Origin: Comamonadaceae bacterium | GTDB lineage: Bacteria > Pseudomonadota > Gammaproteobacteria > Burkholderiales > Burkholderiaceae_C | Direction: 5' to 3' | Assembly (NCBI GenBank): GCA_021299875.1 | Contig: JAJTEW010000006.1 | Coordinates: forward strand, 103,165-167,164 | DNA: 64,000 nucleotides | Part shown: positions 56,875-64,000 of the stretch, in pieces | Layout of the letters: each line of letters begins with the position of its first letter | How positions within the stretch are numbered: the stretch's first letter is position 1 | Notes under the pieces: generated by a model | What the model was told of the DNA's origin: nothing | Databases searched by the model: none | The model's input: only the letters and a program-made list of their open reading frames with translations | Program-made: the position numbers and the translations under genes

Positions 56875-57831
56875 ATGACGGCTCACTCCCCACCTTCCCC
56901 CGAGCAGGCCCTGGCTGACTTCAGTCCGGGCCTACCTTTTGCCGTGGCCCTGAGTGGTGGGGCCGACTCTGTGGCGATGGTTTTGGCTTGTACAAAGCGC
57001 TGGCCTGGGCAGGTGAGGGCGGTACACATTCACCACGGTTTGCAATCGGCCGCTGAGGATTTCGAGTCGCACTGCCAGTCGGTCTGCGCTCAGCTGGGTG
57101 TGCCGCTGGCCGTTCGCCGTGTGCAAGCGAACAACGCCTCGGGCCAAAGCCCCGAAGACGCCGCTCGTCAAGCCCGCTACAAAGCGCTCTCGGAGGCCGT
57201 GCACACCGAATGGCCCGAGGTGCGGGATGTGGTGTTGGCACAGCACGCCGACGACCAAGTTGAAACCCTGCTCATTGCTTTGTCGCGTGGGGCTGGCTTG
57301 CCCGGTTTGGCCAGCATGCCTGCCCACTGGCATCGGCAGGGCCTGATCTGGCATCGCCCTTGGCTCAGCGTGCCCGGAGCCGCATTGCGCGAATGGCTGC
57401 AGAGTCAAGGACAAGCTTGGATCGAAGACCCCAGCAACAGCGATCAAAAGTTCACCCGCAACCGCATTCGGTTCCAAGTTTTACCCGCCCTGGCCGAGGC
57501 CTTACCTGCTTTTCGGGACACCTTTGCCCGCAGCGCAGCCCACGCCGCCCAGGCCCAAGAGGTGCTGAACGAAGTGGCTGCGCAAGACTTGGCCGTGGTC
57601 GGCGTACCCCCGCGCATTCAGGCGCTGCAACAGCTCAGCCGTGCCCGCCAAGCCTTGGTGCTGCGCCATTGGTTGCGACAAAACCATGTCACCACGCCCA
57701 GCACCGCGCAGATGAACGAGTTGCTGGGTCAAATCGAGGCCTGCACCACCCGAGGTCATCGGCTGCAACTGAAAGTGGGACTGGGCTTTATCGAGCGAGC
57801 CGGTGAGTACCTGACCTGGCACAGCGCATAA
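56875..57831 (+). CDS. tilS: tRNA(Ile)-lysidine synthase
   Basis: Forms lysidine at the wobble position of tRNA-Ile(CAU). 318 residues from ATG 56875 (a GTG at 56863 would add four). PP-loop FAVALSGGADSVAMVLACTK with SGGxDS, VHIHHGLQSAAEDFESHC, AQHADDQVETLLIALSRGAG, and PSNSDQKFTRNRIRFQVLPA. Shorter than E. coli TilS (about 430), lacking most of the C-terminal domain, as in many betaproteobacteria. Confidence 0.94.
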   Translation: MTAHSPPSPEQALADFSPGLPFAVALSGGADSVAMVLACTKRWPGQVRAVHIHHGLQSAAEDFESHCQSVCAQLGVPLAVRRVQANNASGQSPEDAARQARYKALSEAVHTEWPEVRDVVLAQHADDQVETLLIALSRGAGLPGLASMPAHWHRQGLIWHRPWLSVPGAALREWLQSQGQAWIEDPSNSDQKFTRNRIRFQVLPALAEALPAFRDTFARSAAHAAQAQEVLNEVAAQDLAVVGVPPRIQALQQLSRARQALVLRHWLRQNHVTTPSTAQMNELLGQIEACTTRGHRLQLKVGLGFIERAGEYLTWHSA

Positions 57832-57994
57832 GCGCTGCGAACCGCTCAAAAACACCACCGAGGGTGAAAAATCGGGCTGGGGCTTGGGTCAAGAAACTGT
57901 CAGGCCGGTGGGTACAATCTAGGGTTTTTCCCGGTCCAGGGGTCAGGTGCTTTGGGCTTGATCACTTGGCTTTATTTTTTCTTCTGCACTTCAC

Positions 57995-59257
57995 ATGGCT
58001 TTGATCGTTCACAAATACGGCGGCACTTCGATGGGCTCAACCGAGCGCATCCGCAACGTCGCCAAGCGCGTAGCCAAATGGGCGCGTGCTGGTCACCAGA
58101 TCGTGGTGGTGCCCAGCGCCATGAGCGGCGAGACCAACCGCCTGCTGGGCCTGGCCAAGGAGCTGGCCCCCGCCAAGCCCGACGCCACTTACAGCCGCGA
58201 ACTCGACATGTTGGCCTCGACTGGCGAACAGGCCTCGTCAGCCCTGCTGGCCATTGCACTCCAATCCGAAGGTCAGCCCTCGGTCAGTTATGCCGGTTGG
58301 CAAGTCGCCATCAAAACCAACGATGCTTTTACCAAAGCGCGCATCCAGTCGATCGATGACGAAAAGGTCATGGCCGATCTGAATGCCGGCAAGGTGGTCA
58401 TCATCACCGGCTTTCAAGGCGTGGACGACAACGGCAACATCACCACGCTCGGCCGAGGCGGCTCAGACACCTCCGCCGTGGCCGTTGCTGCGGCCCTCAA
58501 GGCCGATGAATGCCTGATCTACACCGATGTGGACGGCGTCTACACCACCGACCCCCGCGTCGTACCCGAAGCGCGCCGACTGAACACCGTGAGCTTTGAA
58601 GAGATGCTGGAGATGGCGTCGCTCGGCTCCAAGGTCTTGCAAATCCGCTCGGTCGAATTTGCCGGTAAATACAAAGTGCCCATGCGCGTACTGTCGAGCT
58701 TTACGCCCTGGGACATCGACATCCACGAAGAAGCCACATCCGGCACCCTGATCACTTTTGAGGAAGACGAACAAATGGAACAAGCCGTCGTTTCCGGCAT
58801 CGCATTCAACCGCGACGAAGCCAAAATTTCTGTGGTGGGCGTACCCGACAAGCCGGGCATCGCCTACCAAATCCTGGGGGCTGTGGCCGATGCCAACATC
58901 GAAGTCGACGTGATCATCCAAAACCTGAGCAAAGACGGCAAGACCGACTTCAGCTTCACGGTGCACCGCAACGACTTCGCCAAGACCCTTGACCTGCTCA
59001 AGGAAAAAGTCCTGCCCGCCTTGGGTGCGGCCGAAGTGTTGGGCGATGCCAAGATTTGCAAGGTCTCCATCGTCGGCATTGGCATGCGCAGCCATGTGGG
59101 TGTGGCCAGCAAGATGTTCCGCAGTCTGAGCGAGGAGGGCATCAACATCCAGATGATCTCGACTTCCGAAATCAAGACATCGGTTGTGATCGATGAAAAA
59201 TACATGGAATTGGCTGTGCGCGCCCTGCACAAAGCCTTCGATCTCGATCAAGCCTAA
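57995..59257 (+). CDS. lysC: Aspartate kinase
   Basis: First step of the aspartate pathway to Lys, Met and Thr. 420 residues. The kinase domain has VHKYGGTSMGSTERIRNVAK, VVVVPSAMSGETNRLLG-like sequence, GFQGVDDNGNITTLGRGGSD with TSAVAVAAAL and YTDVDGVYTTDPR. Two C-terminal ACT domains start near residues 265 and 345 (VVGVPDKPGIAYQILGAV; SIVGIGMRSHVGVASKMF), the usual Lys/Thr feedback sensors. A weak promoter may lie in the preceding 163 bases (TACAAT at 57913). Confidence 0.97.
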   Translation: MALIVHKYGGTSMGSTERIRNVAKRVAKWARAGHQIVVVPSAMSGETNRLLGLAKELAPAKPDATYSRELDMLASTGEQASSALLAIALQSEGQPSVSYAGWQVAIKTNDAFTKARIQSIDDEKVMADLNAGKVVIITGFQGVDDNGNITTLGRGGSDTSAVAVAAALKADECLIYTDVDGVYTTDPRVVPEARRLNTVSFEEMLEMASLGSKVLQIRSVEFAGKYKVPMRVLSSFTPWDIDIHEEATSGTLITFEEDEQMEQAVVSGIAFNRDEAKISVVGVPDKPGIAYQILGAVADANIEVDVIIQNLSKDGKTDFSFTVHRNDFAKTLDLLKEKVLPALGAAEVLGDAKICKVSIVGIGMRSHVGVASKMFRSLSEEGINIQMISTSEIKTSVVIDEKYMELAVRALHKAFDLDQA

Positions 59258-59265
59258 GTTATAAT
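59237..59265 (+). promoter_or_regulatory. Promoter for tRNA-Ser(GCT)
   Basis: A consensus -10 TATAAT at 59260-59265 lies inside and just after the lysC stop, ten bases before the tRNA. A weak -35 (TTCGAT, 59237-59242) is at 17-base spacing. The short distance means only a few leader bases. Confidence 0.55.
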
Positions 59266-59274
59266 TTGCCCACT

Positions 59275-59367
59275 GGAAACGTGACCGAGTGGCCGAAGGT
59301 GCTCCCCTGCTAAGGGAGTATGGGGTGTAGAGCCTCATCGAGGGTTCGAATCCCTCCGTTTCCGCCA
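59275..59367 (+). tRNA. tRNA-Ser, anticodon GCT
   Basis: 93 bases with acceptor GGAAACG paired to CGTTTCC and encoded GCCA. D-arm has GGCC of a type II tRNA, anticodon stem CCCCT/AGGGG-like with loop CTGCTAA (anticodon GCT, reads AGC/AGT), long variable arm around ATGGGGTGTAGAGCCTCAT, and T-arm GGGTTCGAATCCC. The long variable arm and the anticodon identify serine. Confidence 0.97.
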
Positions 59368-59372
59368 AGATA

Positions 59373-59415
59373 AGCCCTAAGTAATTGATTTACTTAGGGC
59401 TTTTTCTTTTTATTG
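59373..59415 (+). terminator. Intrinsic terminator after tRNA-Ser
   Basis: AGCCCTAAGTAA (59373-59384) pairs with TTACTTAGGGCT (59390-59401) around a five-base loop, followed by a T-rich run ending near 59415. It stops the tRNA (and lysC) transcript. Confidence 0.9.
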
Positions 59416-59564
59416 TTAGAAAATATATGCCAAAAAATTTGGTTTTTTAGTGGGTTAATTGCTTAAAAAATAGGCAAATATCACAGAATAGCACTTCAAA
59501 TGAGCGTGGACATCTCCATCAATGGGTGTGATGACTGCAGCGATCTCAACGCTCGGATACAAGT

Positions 59565-59828
59565 TCATAGCGCAAAGCCCAATTGCGCTGACAGCCATGT
59601 GGTCCAGTTCTTCGAACTGTCCGGGTTGACGTTGTACATGCCCCCTCCCAAGTTGGCGATCAGGCCCACCTTGTCAGAACCTGCATCGCTCAGGCTATCG
59701 CCAAAACCTACCATCGAGCTGAATTTCACTTTTTGGGGCTTGGTTGCCATCAGCACCAGGACCGCCACAAAAAAAGCCAACACCAAAGCGCTCAAAAAAA
59801 GCAGCCCCAATGCCTAAATTCGACGCAT
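59565..59828 (-). pseudogene. GDSL/SGNH hydrolase N-terminal remnant with amber codon 5
   Basis: ATG 59828, six bases after AGGAG, begins MRRI, then TAG, then an open frame of 83 residues: a hydrophobic segment (ALGLLFLSALVLAFFVAVLVL) and VKFSSMVGFGDSLSDAGSDK, then GLIANLGGGMYNVNPDSSKN with the nucleophile motif GDSLSD of SGNH hydrolases. It ends after SAQLGFAL with the rest of the ~300-residue enzyme missing. TTG 59810 would permit expression after the stop. Remnant status is inferred from the missing C-terminus and the stop codon; a sequencing error at the TAG is possible. Confidence 0.65.
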
Positions 59829-59970
59829 GCATTACTCCTGAAGGCTGCATTTAATCCAGACGATTGAAATGCCACGACCATGCGAACGTGGGGGACATCG
59901 ACTTAAAAAAAGCGGGGTAATGGCCTCATCAATTGGAAGGGACTTTTGATTTTTAAAACCGAAAAAATGT

Positions 59971-61140
59971 TCAATAAACATTCAGAATCGTCACCACCCG
60001 ATTCAAATTGAACATGGGCAATGCCGCGCAAGAGCATGATGGAGACACCCGCAGACCGGTGGGCATACCGCCCAGTTCCAGGGTCTTCAAAATCGAGGTG
60101 CCACTGCGATCGAGGACGATGAGTTGACCCTCGTTGGTCGCTACCAACACATAAAGCCCGCTGGGTGAAACGGCCAAGTAACTGGGGCTTCCTGCGATTG
60201 AAATCTCCTGAATCTTTAGCGTGTCGGTCGAGATGACCATTAACTTACCCGCCGATGGTCGCAGCACAAAGAGTTTGCTGCCATCGGGATTCAAAGCCAG
60301 CGCTGCTGGGCCGTTGCCAACCGCAATGGTCTGACTCAAAGTTCGACTGGCCACATCAATTTGAGCCACATAATCCGTCAATCCACATGAGGTATAAACC
60401 GTGCTTGAATTGGGTGAGAAGACCCCGTAAGAGCAATTCGGCCCATCAGTCAATACATTGTCGACAGAACTGTCGTTGCTCTCAAAAAGACCGATGCTGG
60501 TCGTCAAATTAAGGACCGAAAAGAAAACCGTACCCGTTCCATTGGCGACCAAGCCACCCGGCAGAGTGGCGGTCACGGAACTGACAACTGAGCCTGTTGC
60601 CGTGTCAATTTTCGAGATGGCATTGGGGGCCAAGCCACCCGGCGGCGGGTTGCCGCCGTTGGGTATGAATAAAAAGGCCCCATCACCACTCATAACCCCT
60701 TTGCCGGCCCCTGCTGCCACGGTGATGGTTCTGACGGGTGACTTGGATTGAAGATCAATTTCGGTCACAGTCCCCGAGGTGGTTTTCCTATTGGTGACAT
60801 ACGCTCTTGCGCCGTTGGGTGATATGACCACTCCAATGGCAGTTTGGCCGGCGGCAATGTTGCTCACCATGCCGCTGCTCAGGTCGATCACGCTCGCATC
60901 GTTCGAGCCAGAGTTTGCCGTCACGATTTGCGTCCCCGATGGACTGATGGCCAAATCAACAGGCTCGCTCCCCACCGCAAAAACGGTTCCCAGCTCTGGG
61001 AGGGGATTCGTGGTGCCGAGTCCGCTTGAGTCACCACCACAAGCGGCCAGAAAAATCATTGAAACGCCAGACACGATGGCGGTAAATTTGCCCTTACGTA
61101 GCGGCCGAAATCGGTCTACGCCTGATTTCCAGGTTCCCAT
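59971..61140 (-). CDS. YncE-like beta-propeller lipoprotein
   Basis: 389 residues. Signal peptide with lipobox FLAAC (Cys34). The remainder is made of about seven repeats of the YncE/40-residue beta-propeller type, with units such as VFAVGSEPVDLAISPSGTQI, VVISPNGARAYVTNRKTTSG and SPSYLAVSPSGLYVLVATNE. Such proteins are envelope-anchored with unknown ligand. Base composition is more AT-rich than the genes before the tRNA. Nothing recognised lies between it and the RTX gene (61141-61411). Confidence 0.82.
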   Translation of the reverse strand: MGTWKSGVDRFRPLRKGKFTAIVSGVSMIFLAACGGDSSGLGTTNPLPELGTVFAVGSEPVDLAISPSGTQIVTANSGSNDASVIDLSSGMVSNIAAGQTAIGVVISPNGARAYVTNRKTTSGTVTEIDLQSKSPVRTITVAAGAGKGVMSGDGAFLFIPNGGNPPPGGLAPNAISKIDTATGSVVSSVTATLPGGLVANGTGTVFFSVLNLTTSIGLFESNDSSVDNVLTDGPNCSYGVFSPNSSTVYTSCGLTDYVAQIDVASRTLSQTIAVGNGPAALALNPDGSKLFVLRPSAGKLMVISTDTLKIQEISIAGSPSYLAVSPSGLYVLVATNEGQLIVLDRSGTSILKTLELGGMPTGLRVSPSCSCAALPMFNLNRVVTILNVY

Positions 61141-61411
61141 ATGTTGTCTCCTATTGAATTGTCAAGAATGCCAGATGTGCAAAAAACTTCAAGACAAAAC
61201 AGGGCGAGGGCTTGAAATCAGCAAGCCTGCCGTGGTCGCAGGCGGGCCGTGATGATCAGGGCGCTGGCTTGCCGCCGTATGGTTTTCGCCCAAATGACTT
61301 CACCCGGAAACGCCCACATCACCACCAGCGTGACCAAGTTACGCGCGAAGAAGGGGAAATATTTAGACGACAAGATTGCCGCATATTGAAGCTGGTGGTT
61401 TGACCTTGACA

Positions 61412-62005
61412 TCAAGCAATCAAAACAAAGTCCGAAAACGCCGTACTTGCAGACGAACCAAGGAGTGCGATCTGCACAGCCGCAACCGAACCTGACCCGT
61501 CAGCGTCGTAGTACAGCGCACCTGTGGTGGTGTTGAAGACGACTCGATCATTCGCATCATTGCCTTTGACTGCACCTGCGGCTGCCCAGAAAGCATTGTT
61601 GCTCAGGTTGCCAGTTGCTCCTGAAATGGCAAATACCGACTGGCTCAAATGAATCTTGTCTGTACCCGACACAAAGTCCAATATCGTGTCTACGTTTTTG
61701 GCGGTTGCTGAGTTGAAGACGAAGACATCCCTGCCAGTGCCACCCGAAAGGGTGTCATTGCCCAGACCGCCTACCAGGGTGTCGTTGCCAGCGCCTCCGA
61801 TGAGGCTGTCGTTGCCAGACCCTCCGATGAGGCTGTCGTGACCTGCACCACCGTTGAGGGTGTTAGCGGCGGAGTCACCCGTTAAGACATCTGCGTAGGC
61901 CGAGCCAAGAATGTTCTCCACCCCTTTGACCTTGTCCACGCCCCCGAGGCCACTTGCGGACACGTAACCGCCTGAATCCTTTGCGCCGCCAAGATTGAGG
62001 GTCAC
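61412..62005 (-). CDS. RTX protein, C-terminal section (frameshifted off)
   Basis: 197 residues, C-terminal end of the RTX gene. Calcium-binding nonapeptides GGAGHDSLIG, GGSGNDSLIG, GGAGNDTLVG and GGLGNDTLSG, then the terminal GGTGRDVFVFNSATAKNVDT and ILDFVSGTDKIHL, DRVVFNTTTGALYYDADGSG, and SDFVLIA. This is a serralysin/RTX C-terminal layout that ends as type I secretion substrates do. The frame joins the section at 62002-63048 only through a frameshift at the GVTLNLGG boundary. Confidence 0.8.
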   Translation of the reverse strand: MTLNLGGAKDSGGYVSASGLGGVDKVKGVENILGSAYADVLTGDSAANTLNGGAGHDSLIGGSGNDSLIGGAGNDTLVGGLGNDTLSGGTGRDVFVFNSATAKNVDTILDFVSGTDKIHLSQSVFAISGATGNLSNNAFWAAAGAVKGNDANDRVVFNTTTGALYYDADGSGSVAAVQIALLGSSASTAFSDFVLIA

Positions 62006-62009
62006 ACCC
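61821..62009. repeat. RTX long repeat, copy A
   Basis: 189 bases that align without gaps to copy B at 62858-63046, with only a handful of differences. It encodes GVTLNLGGAKDSGGYVSASG through SAANTLNGGAGHDSLIGG. The distance to copy B is 1037 bases, not a multiple of three. Confidence 0.85.
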
Positions 62010-63048
62010 CATTGCCGGTGCCCCCGTTGAGCGTGTCGTTAGAGGCTGAGCCAATGGGCAGTGTAGAAATGAGAGTAACAGTGCCGATGCCGTTATCCAA
62101 GTCATCAAGACTACTGATGAAGCCGAGCCGTTCAACGTTTGTGAAGGTGGCGGTTTCTAAGACGGTTGCGCCAACCAGCAAGGCCTTGGCCGAAATCTTG
62201 TATTCAGTTGCAGTGACTTTGGTGAGCGTGTAGTCGCTCAAAGAACCAGTGAGGATGAGGGTGTCTTCGCTCCCATCTCCACCGTCAATGGTGTCTTTAC
62301 CGCCTGTCATAAAGGCCGAACCTTGTTGGCCCACAAAATTCGTACCTGAAGAAGCGCCAAAGTTGAAGAAGAAGGAATCTTTACCAAGGCCGCCGTTCAT
62401 GATGTCGTCGCCATCACCACCAAAGAGGAAGTCATCCCCAGCGCCGCCAATCAATGTGTCGTTACCCCCCATGCCGAATAGCCCATCATCACCGCCATTG
62501 CCAGTGAGGGTATTGACTGCATCGTTGCCAATCAGGCCTTGGCCCAGGTCGTTGCCAGTCAGGTTGATAACATCGTTGGTATTGGCGCCGGTGAGAAAGC
62601 TGGCGGCCAACATGTCCTCGACGGCGACGTTGGCAGCCAATGTGTAGGAGACTGAGGCAATGACAACGTCATTGTTGTTGCCCATGCTGAATTTTTCTTG
62701 ATCCAACGTGTTGTCACTGACGGATTCGATGATCACATCGGTTGCTGCATCGACAAAGTAGGCATCATTACCCGAGCCGCCCGTCATCGTGTCTGCACCA
62801 GTACCGCCATTGAGGGTGTCGTTGCCCAGGCCGCCTATCAGGCTGTCGTTGCCAGCGCCTCCGATCAGGCTGTCGTGACCTGCACCACCGTTGAGGGTGT
62901 TAGCGGCGGAGTCACCCGTAAGGACATCTGCATAGGCCGAGCCAAGAATGTTCTCCACCCCTTTGACCTTGTCCACGCCCCCGAGGCCACTTGCGGACAC
63001 GTAACCGCCTGAATCCTTTGCGCCGCCAAGATTGAGGGTCACACCCAC
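62002..63048 (-). CDS. RTX protein, middle section
   Basis: 348 residues beginning GVTLNLGGAKDSGGYVSASG. Contains about a dozen RTX nonapeptides (GGAGNDSLIG, GGTGADTMTG, GGDGDDIMNG and others) and non-RTX spacer blocks (ATDVIIESVSDNTLDQEK, LTGSLSDYTLTKVTATEYKI). It ends GGTGNGV followed by a stop at 62002, just where the next repeat begins in another frame. The frame is probably continuous with the other two sections in the intact gene. Confidence 0.8.
   Translation of the reverse strand: MGVTLNLGGAKDSGGYVSASGLGGVDKVKGVENILGSAYADVLTGDSAANTLNGGAGHDSLIGGAGNDSLIGGLGNDTLNGGTGADTMTGGSGNDAYFVDAATDVIIESVSDNTLDQEKFSMGNNNDVVIASVSYTLAANVAVEDMLAASFLTGANTNDVINLTGNDLGQGLIGNDAVNTLTGNGGDDGLFGMGGNDTLIGGAGDDFLFGGDGDDIMNGGLGKDSFFFNFGASSGTNFVGQQGSAFMTGGKDTIDGGDGSEDTLILTGSLSDYTLTKVTATEYKISAKALLVGATVLETATFTNVERLGFISSLDDLDNGIGTVTLISTLPIGSASNDTLNGGTGNGV
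62858..63046. repeat. RTX long repeat, copy B
   Basis: Near-identical to copy A; 251 bases from the equivalent of copy C (also not a multiple of three). The high similarity and frame mismatch point to recent duplication, gene conversion or an assembly join. Confidence 0.85.
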
Positions 63049-64000
63049 GCATAGGAAACGGTATCGATGCCAGTCCCACCATCCATGGTGTCAGCAAAAG
63101 AGCCAGCGCCGCCGTCCAAGGTATCGTTGCCTGCACCACCGTTGAGGGTGTTAGCGGTGGAGTCACCCGTAAAGACATCTGCGTAGGCCGAGCCGAGGAT
63201 GTTCTCCATTCCTTTGACCTTGTCCACACCCCCGAGGCCACTTGCGGACACGTAACCGCCTGAATCCTTTGTGCGGCCAAGATTGAGGGTCACACCCGCC
63301 GAGAGCGTAGATGTGAGAGACGCATAGGAAAGGGTATCGATGCCAGTCCCACCATCCATGGTGTCAGCAAAAGAGCCAGCGCCACCGTCCAAGGTATCGT
63401 TACCTGAACCACCAATCAAGGTATCGTTGCCATTACCGCCACTCAGACTGTTTGCTCCAGAGTTGCCAGTCAGGGTGTTGTCCAGAGTGTTGCCCGTGCC
63501 ATTGATGGCTGATGTGCCGGTCAGAGTGAGGTTCTCTAAGTTTGCGCCTAATGCGTAGTTCACTGAAGACTGAACTACGTCTTTACCCGCACTGGTGGAC
63601 TCGAGGATGGTGTCGGTCGTGGAGTCCACCACATATGTGTCGTTGCCTGCGCCGCCGACCAGTTTGTCAGTTCCTGCGCCACCATTCAGGGTGTCATCGC
63701 CCTCTAGCCCATAGATGTCATCGTTTCCGGAGGTGCCAACAAGATTATCATGACCTGATGTGCCATTGATCGTCTTGGCAACGGTCGTGAAGTCGTAGGG
63801 GTTTGAGCCTGTGCCAGCCCAGTTGTTTCCGGCACTGTCTTTGATCACGTCAGAGGTGGCCGTGACTGTGTAGCTGGTGTCGAAGGCAAGATCATTGGCC
63901 GGGTTGATGGTGACGGTAGAGCCGTTGAATGTGACTTGGCTGGAATCTGTGGCGGCAATGGTGCCAATCGTGGCGGACCCACTTTTGATGACAAAGCTGC
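63039..64000 (-). CDS. RTX protein, N-terminal visible section (continues beyond the window)
   Basis: Open from the window end at 64000 on the minus strand to a stop at 63039, about 320 residues. The first part is an Ig-like fold (STVTINPANDLAFDTSYTVT then ATSDVIKDSAGNNW), followed by RTX nonapeptides, spacer DSTTDTILESTSAGKDVVQS, and a repeat GVTLNLGRTKDSGGYVSASG. Then a second copy of the SYA-type junction ends SYAWV and a stop. The Ig-like block suggests a large secreted adhesin or enzyme. Confidence 0.8.
   Translation of the reverse strand, partial: SFVIKSGSATIGTIAATDSSQVTFNGSTVTINPANDLAFDTSYTVTATSDVIKDSAGNNWAGTGSNPYDFTTVAKTINGTSGHDNLVGTSGNDDIYGLEGDDTLNGGAGTDKLVGGAGNDTYVVDSTTDTILESTSAGKDVVQSSVNYALGANLENLTLTGTSAINGTGNTLDNTLTGNSGANSLSGGNGNDTLIGGSGNDTLDGGAGSFADTMDGGTGIDTLSYASLTSTLSAGVTLNLGRTKDSGGYVSASGLGGVDKVKGMENILGSAYADVFTGDSTANTLNGGAGNDTLDGGAGSFADTMDGGTGIDTVSYAWV
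63130..63297. repeat. RTX long repeat, copy C
   Basis: 168 bases aligning gap-free with the corresponding part of copies A and B, but with more substitutions (e.g. GRTKDSGG for GGAKDSGG). Its junction to the preceding block is intact and in frame (SYASLTSTLSAGVTLNLG), giving the likely original form of the boundary. Confidence 0.8.

Noticed and set aside
57832..57994. Possible lysine riboswitch before lysC
   Set aside because: The leader is too short and lacks the conserved L-box core; no extended pairing is visible.
61218..61412. Small minus-strand frame beginning with an ATGA overlap to the RTX stop
   Set aside because: The overlap looks like coupling, but the peptide is short, Arg/Leu-rich and unrecognisable, with no ribosome binding site.
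61800..63300. Repeats resembling a CRISPR array
   Set aside because: The repeats are long, in the coding frames of RTX nonapeptides and unevenly spaced; no spacers or cas genes.

Overview
The window is chromosomal DNA of a betaproteobacterium, most likely a freshwater Comamonadaceae (Limnohabitans/Rhodoferax-like). This is inferred from the high GC content, the gene content (tripartite tricarboxylate transporter receptor, phasin, class I fumarase, fused LivHM permease, solitary iron-binding protein) and the dense packing with many ATGA stop/start overlaps. No taxonomic search was possible.

Bases 1-36600 are mostly housekeeping and metabolism. They hold an MFS fragment; a yqhA-fumarase-murI run; acs; a Bug-type receptor and gamma-glutamyltransferase; a TetR repressor with twin operators facing an unknown membrane protein; an SDR; cfa; the ahpC-ahpF peroxide defence pair; an iron-binding protein and a patatin lipoprotein sharing a Fur box; a phasin; a translationally coupled run of HDAC-like amidohydrolase, thioesterase and nitroreductase followed by a LivHM-LivG-LivF importer; pncB; an antiporter; a 2-hydroxyacid dehydrogenase; rmuC; and parE/parC, with a LexA-like box before parE and a REP-like palindrome between the two genes.

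Bases 36600-59370 hold a decayed BrnT/BrnA toxin-antitoxin locus, pyrD, rpiA, an acyl-CoA ligase, and ribD at the end of a type IV minor-pilin operon (pilE, pilW, pilX and pilV types, with a divergent fimT). Then come nrdR and glyA, the latter preceded by what I read as a ZTP (pfl) riboswitch. A lytic transglycosylase and a DUF349 gene broken by two compensating frameshifts follow, then lpxH, two cyclophilins, a TPR protein, cysS, a 3-methyladenine glycosylase, accA, tilS, lysC and tRNA-Ser(GCT).

Bases 59400-64000, beyond the tRNA, look accessory. The base composition is more AT-rich. The region carries the N-terminal stub of a GDSL hydrolase with an amber codon at position 5, a beta-propeller lipoprotein, and the C-terminal part of a large RTX calcium-binding protein. 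The RTX reading frame is broken twice, each time at the edge of a long near-identical repeat. I found no CRISPR array, insertion sequence or prophage. The best discoveries are the riboswitch, the operator sites and the broken genes; no wholly new multi-gene system is evident.
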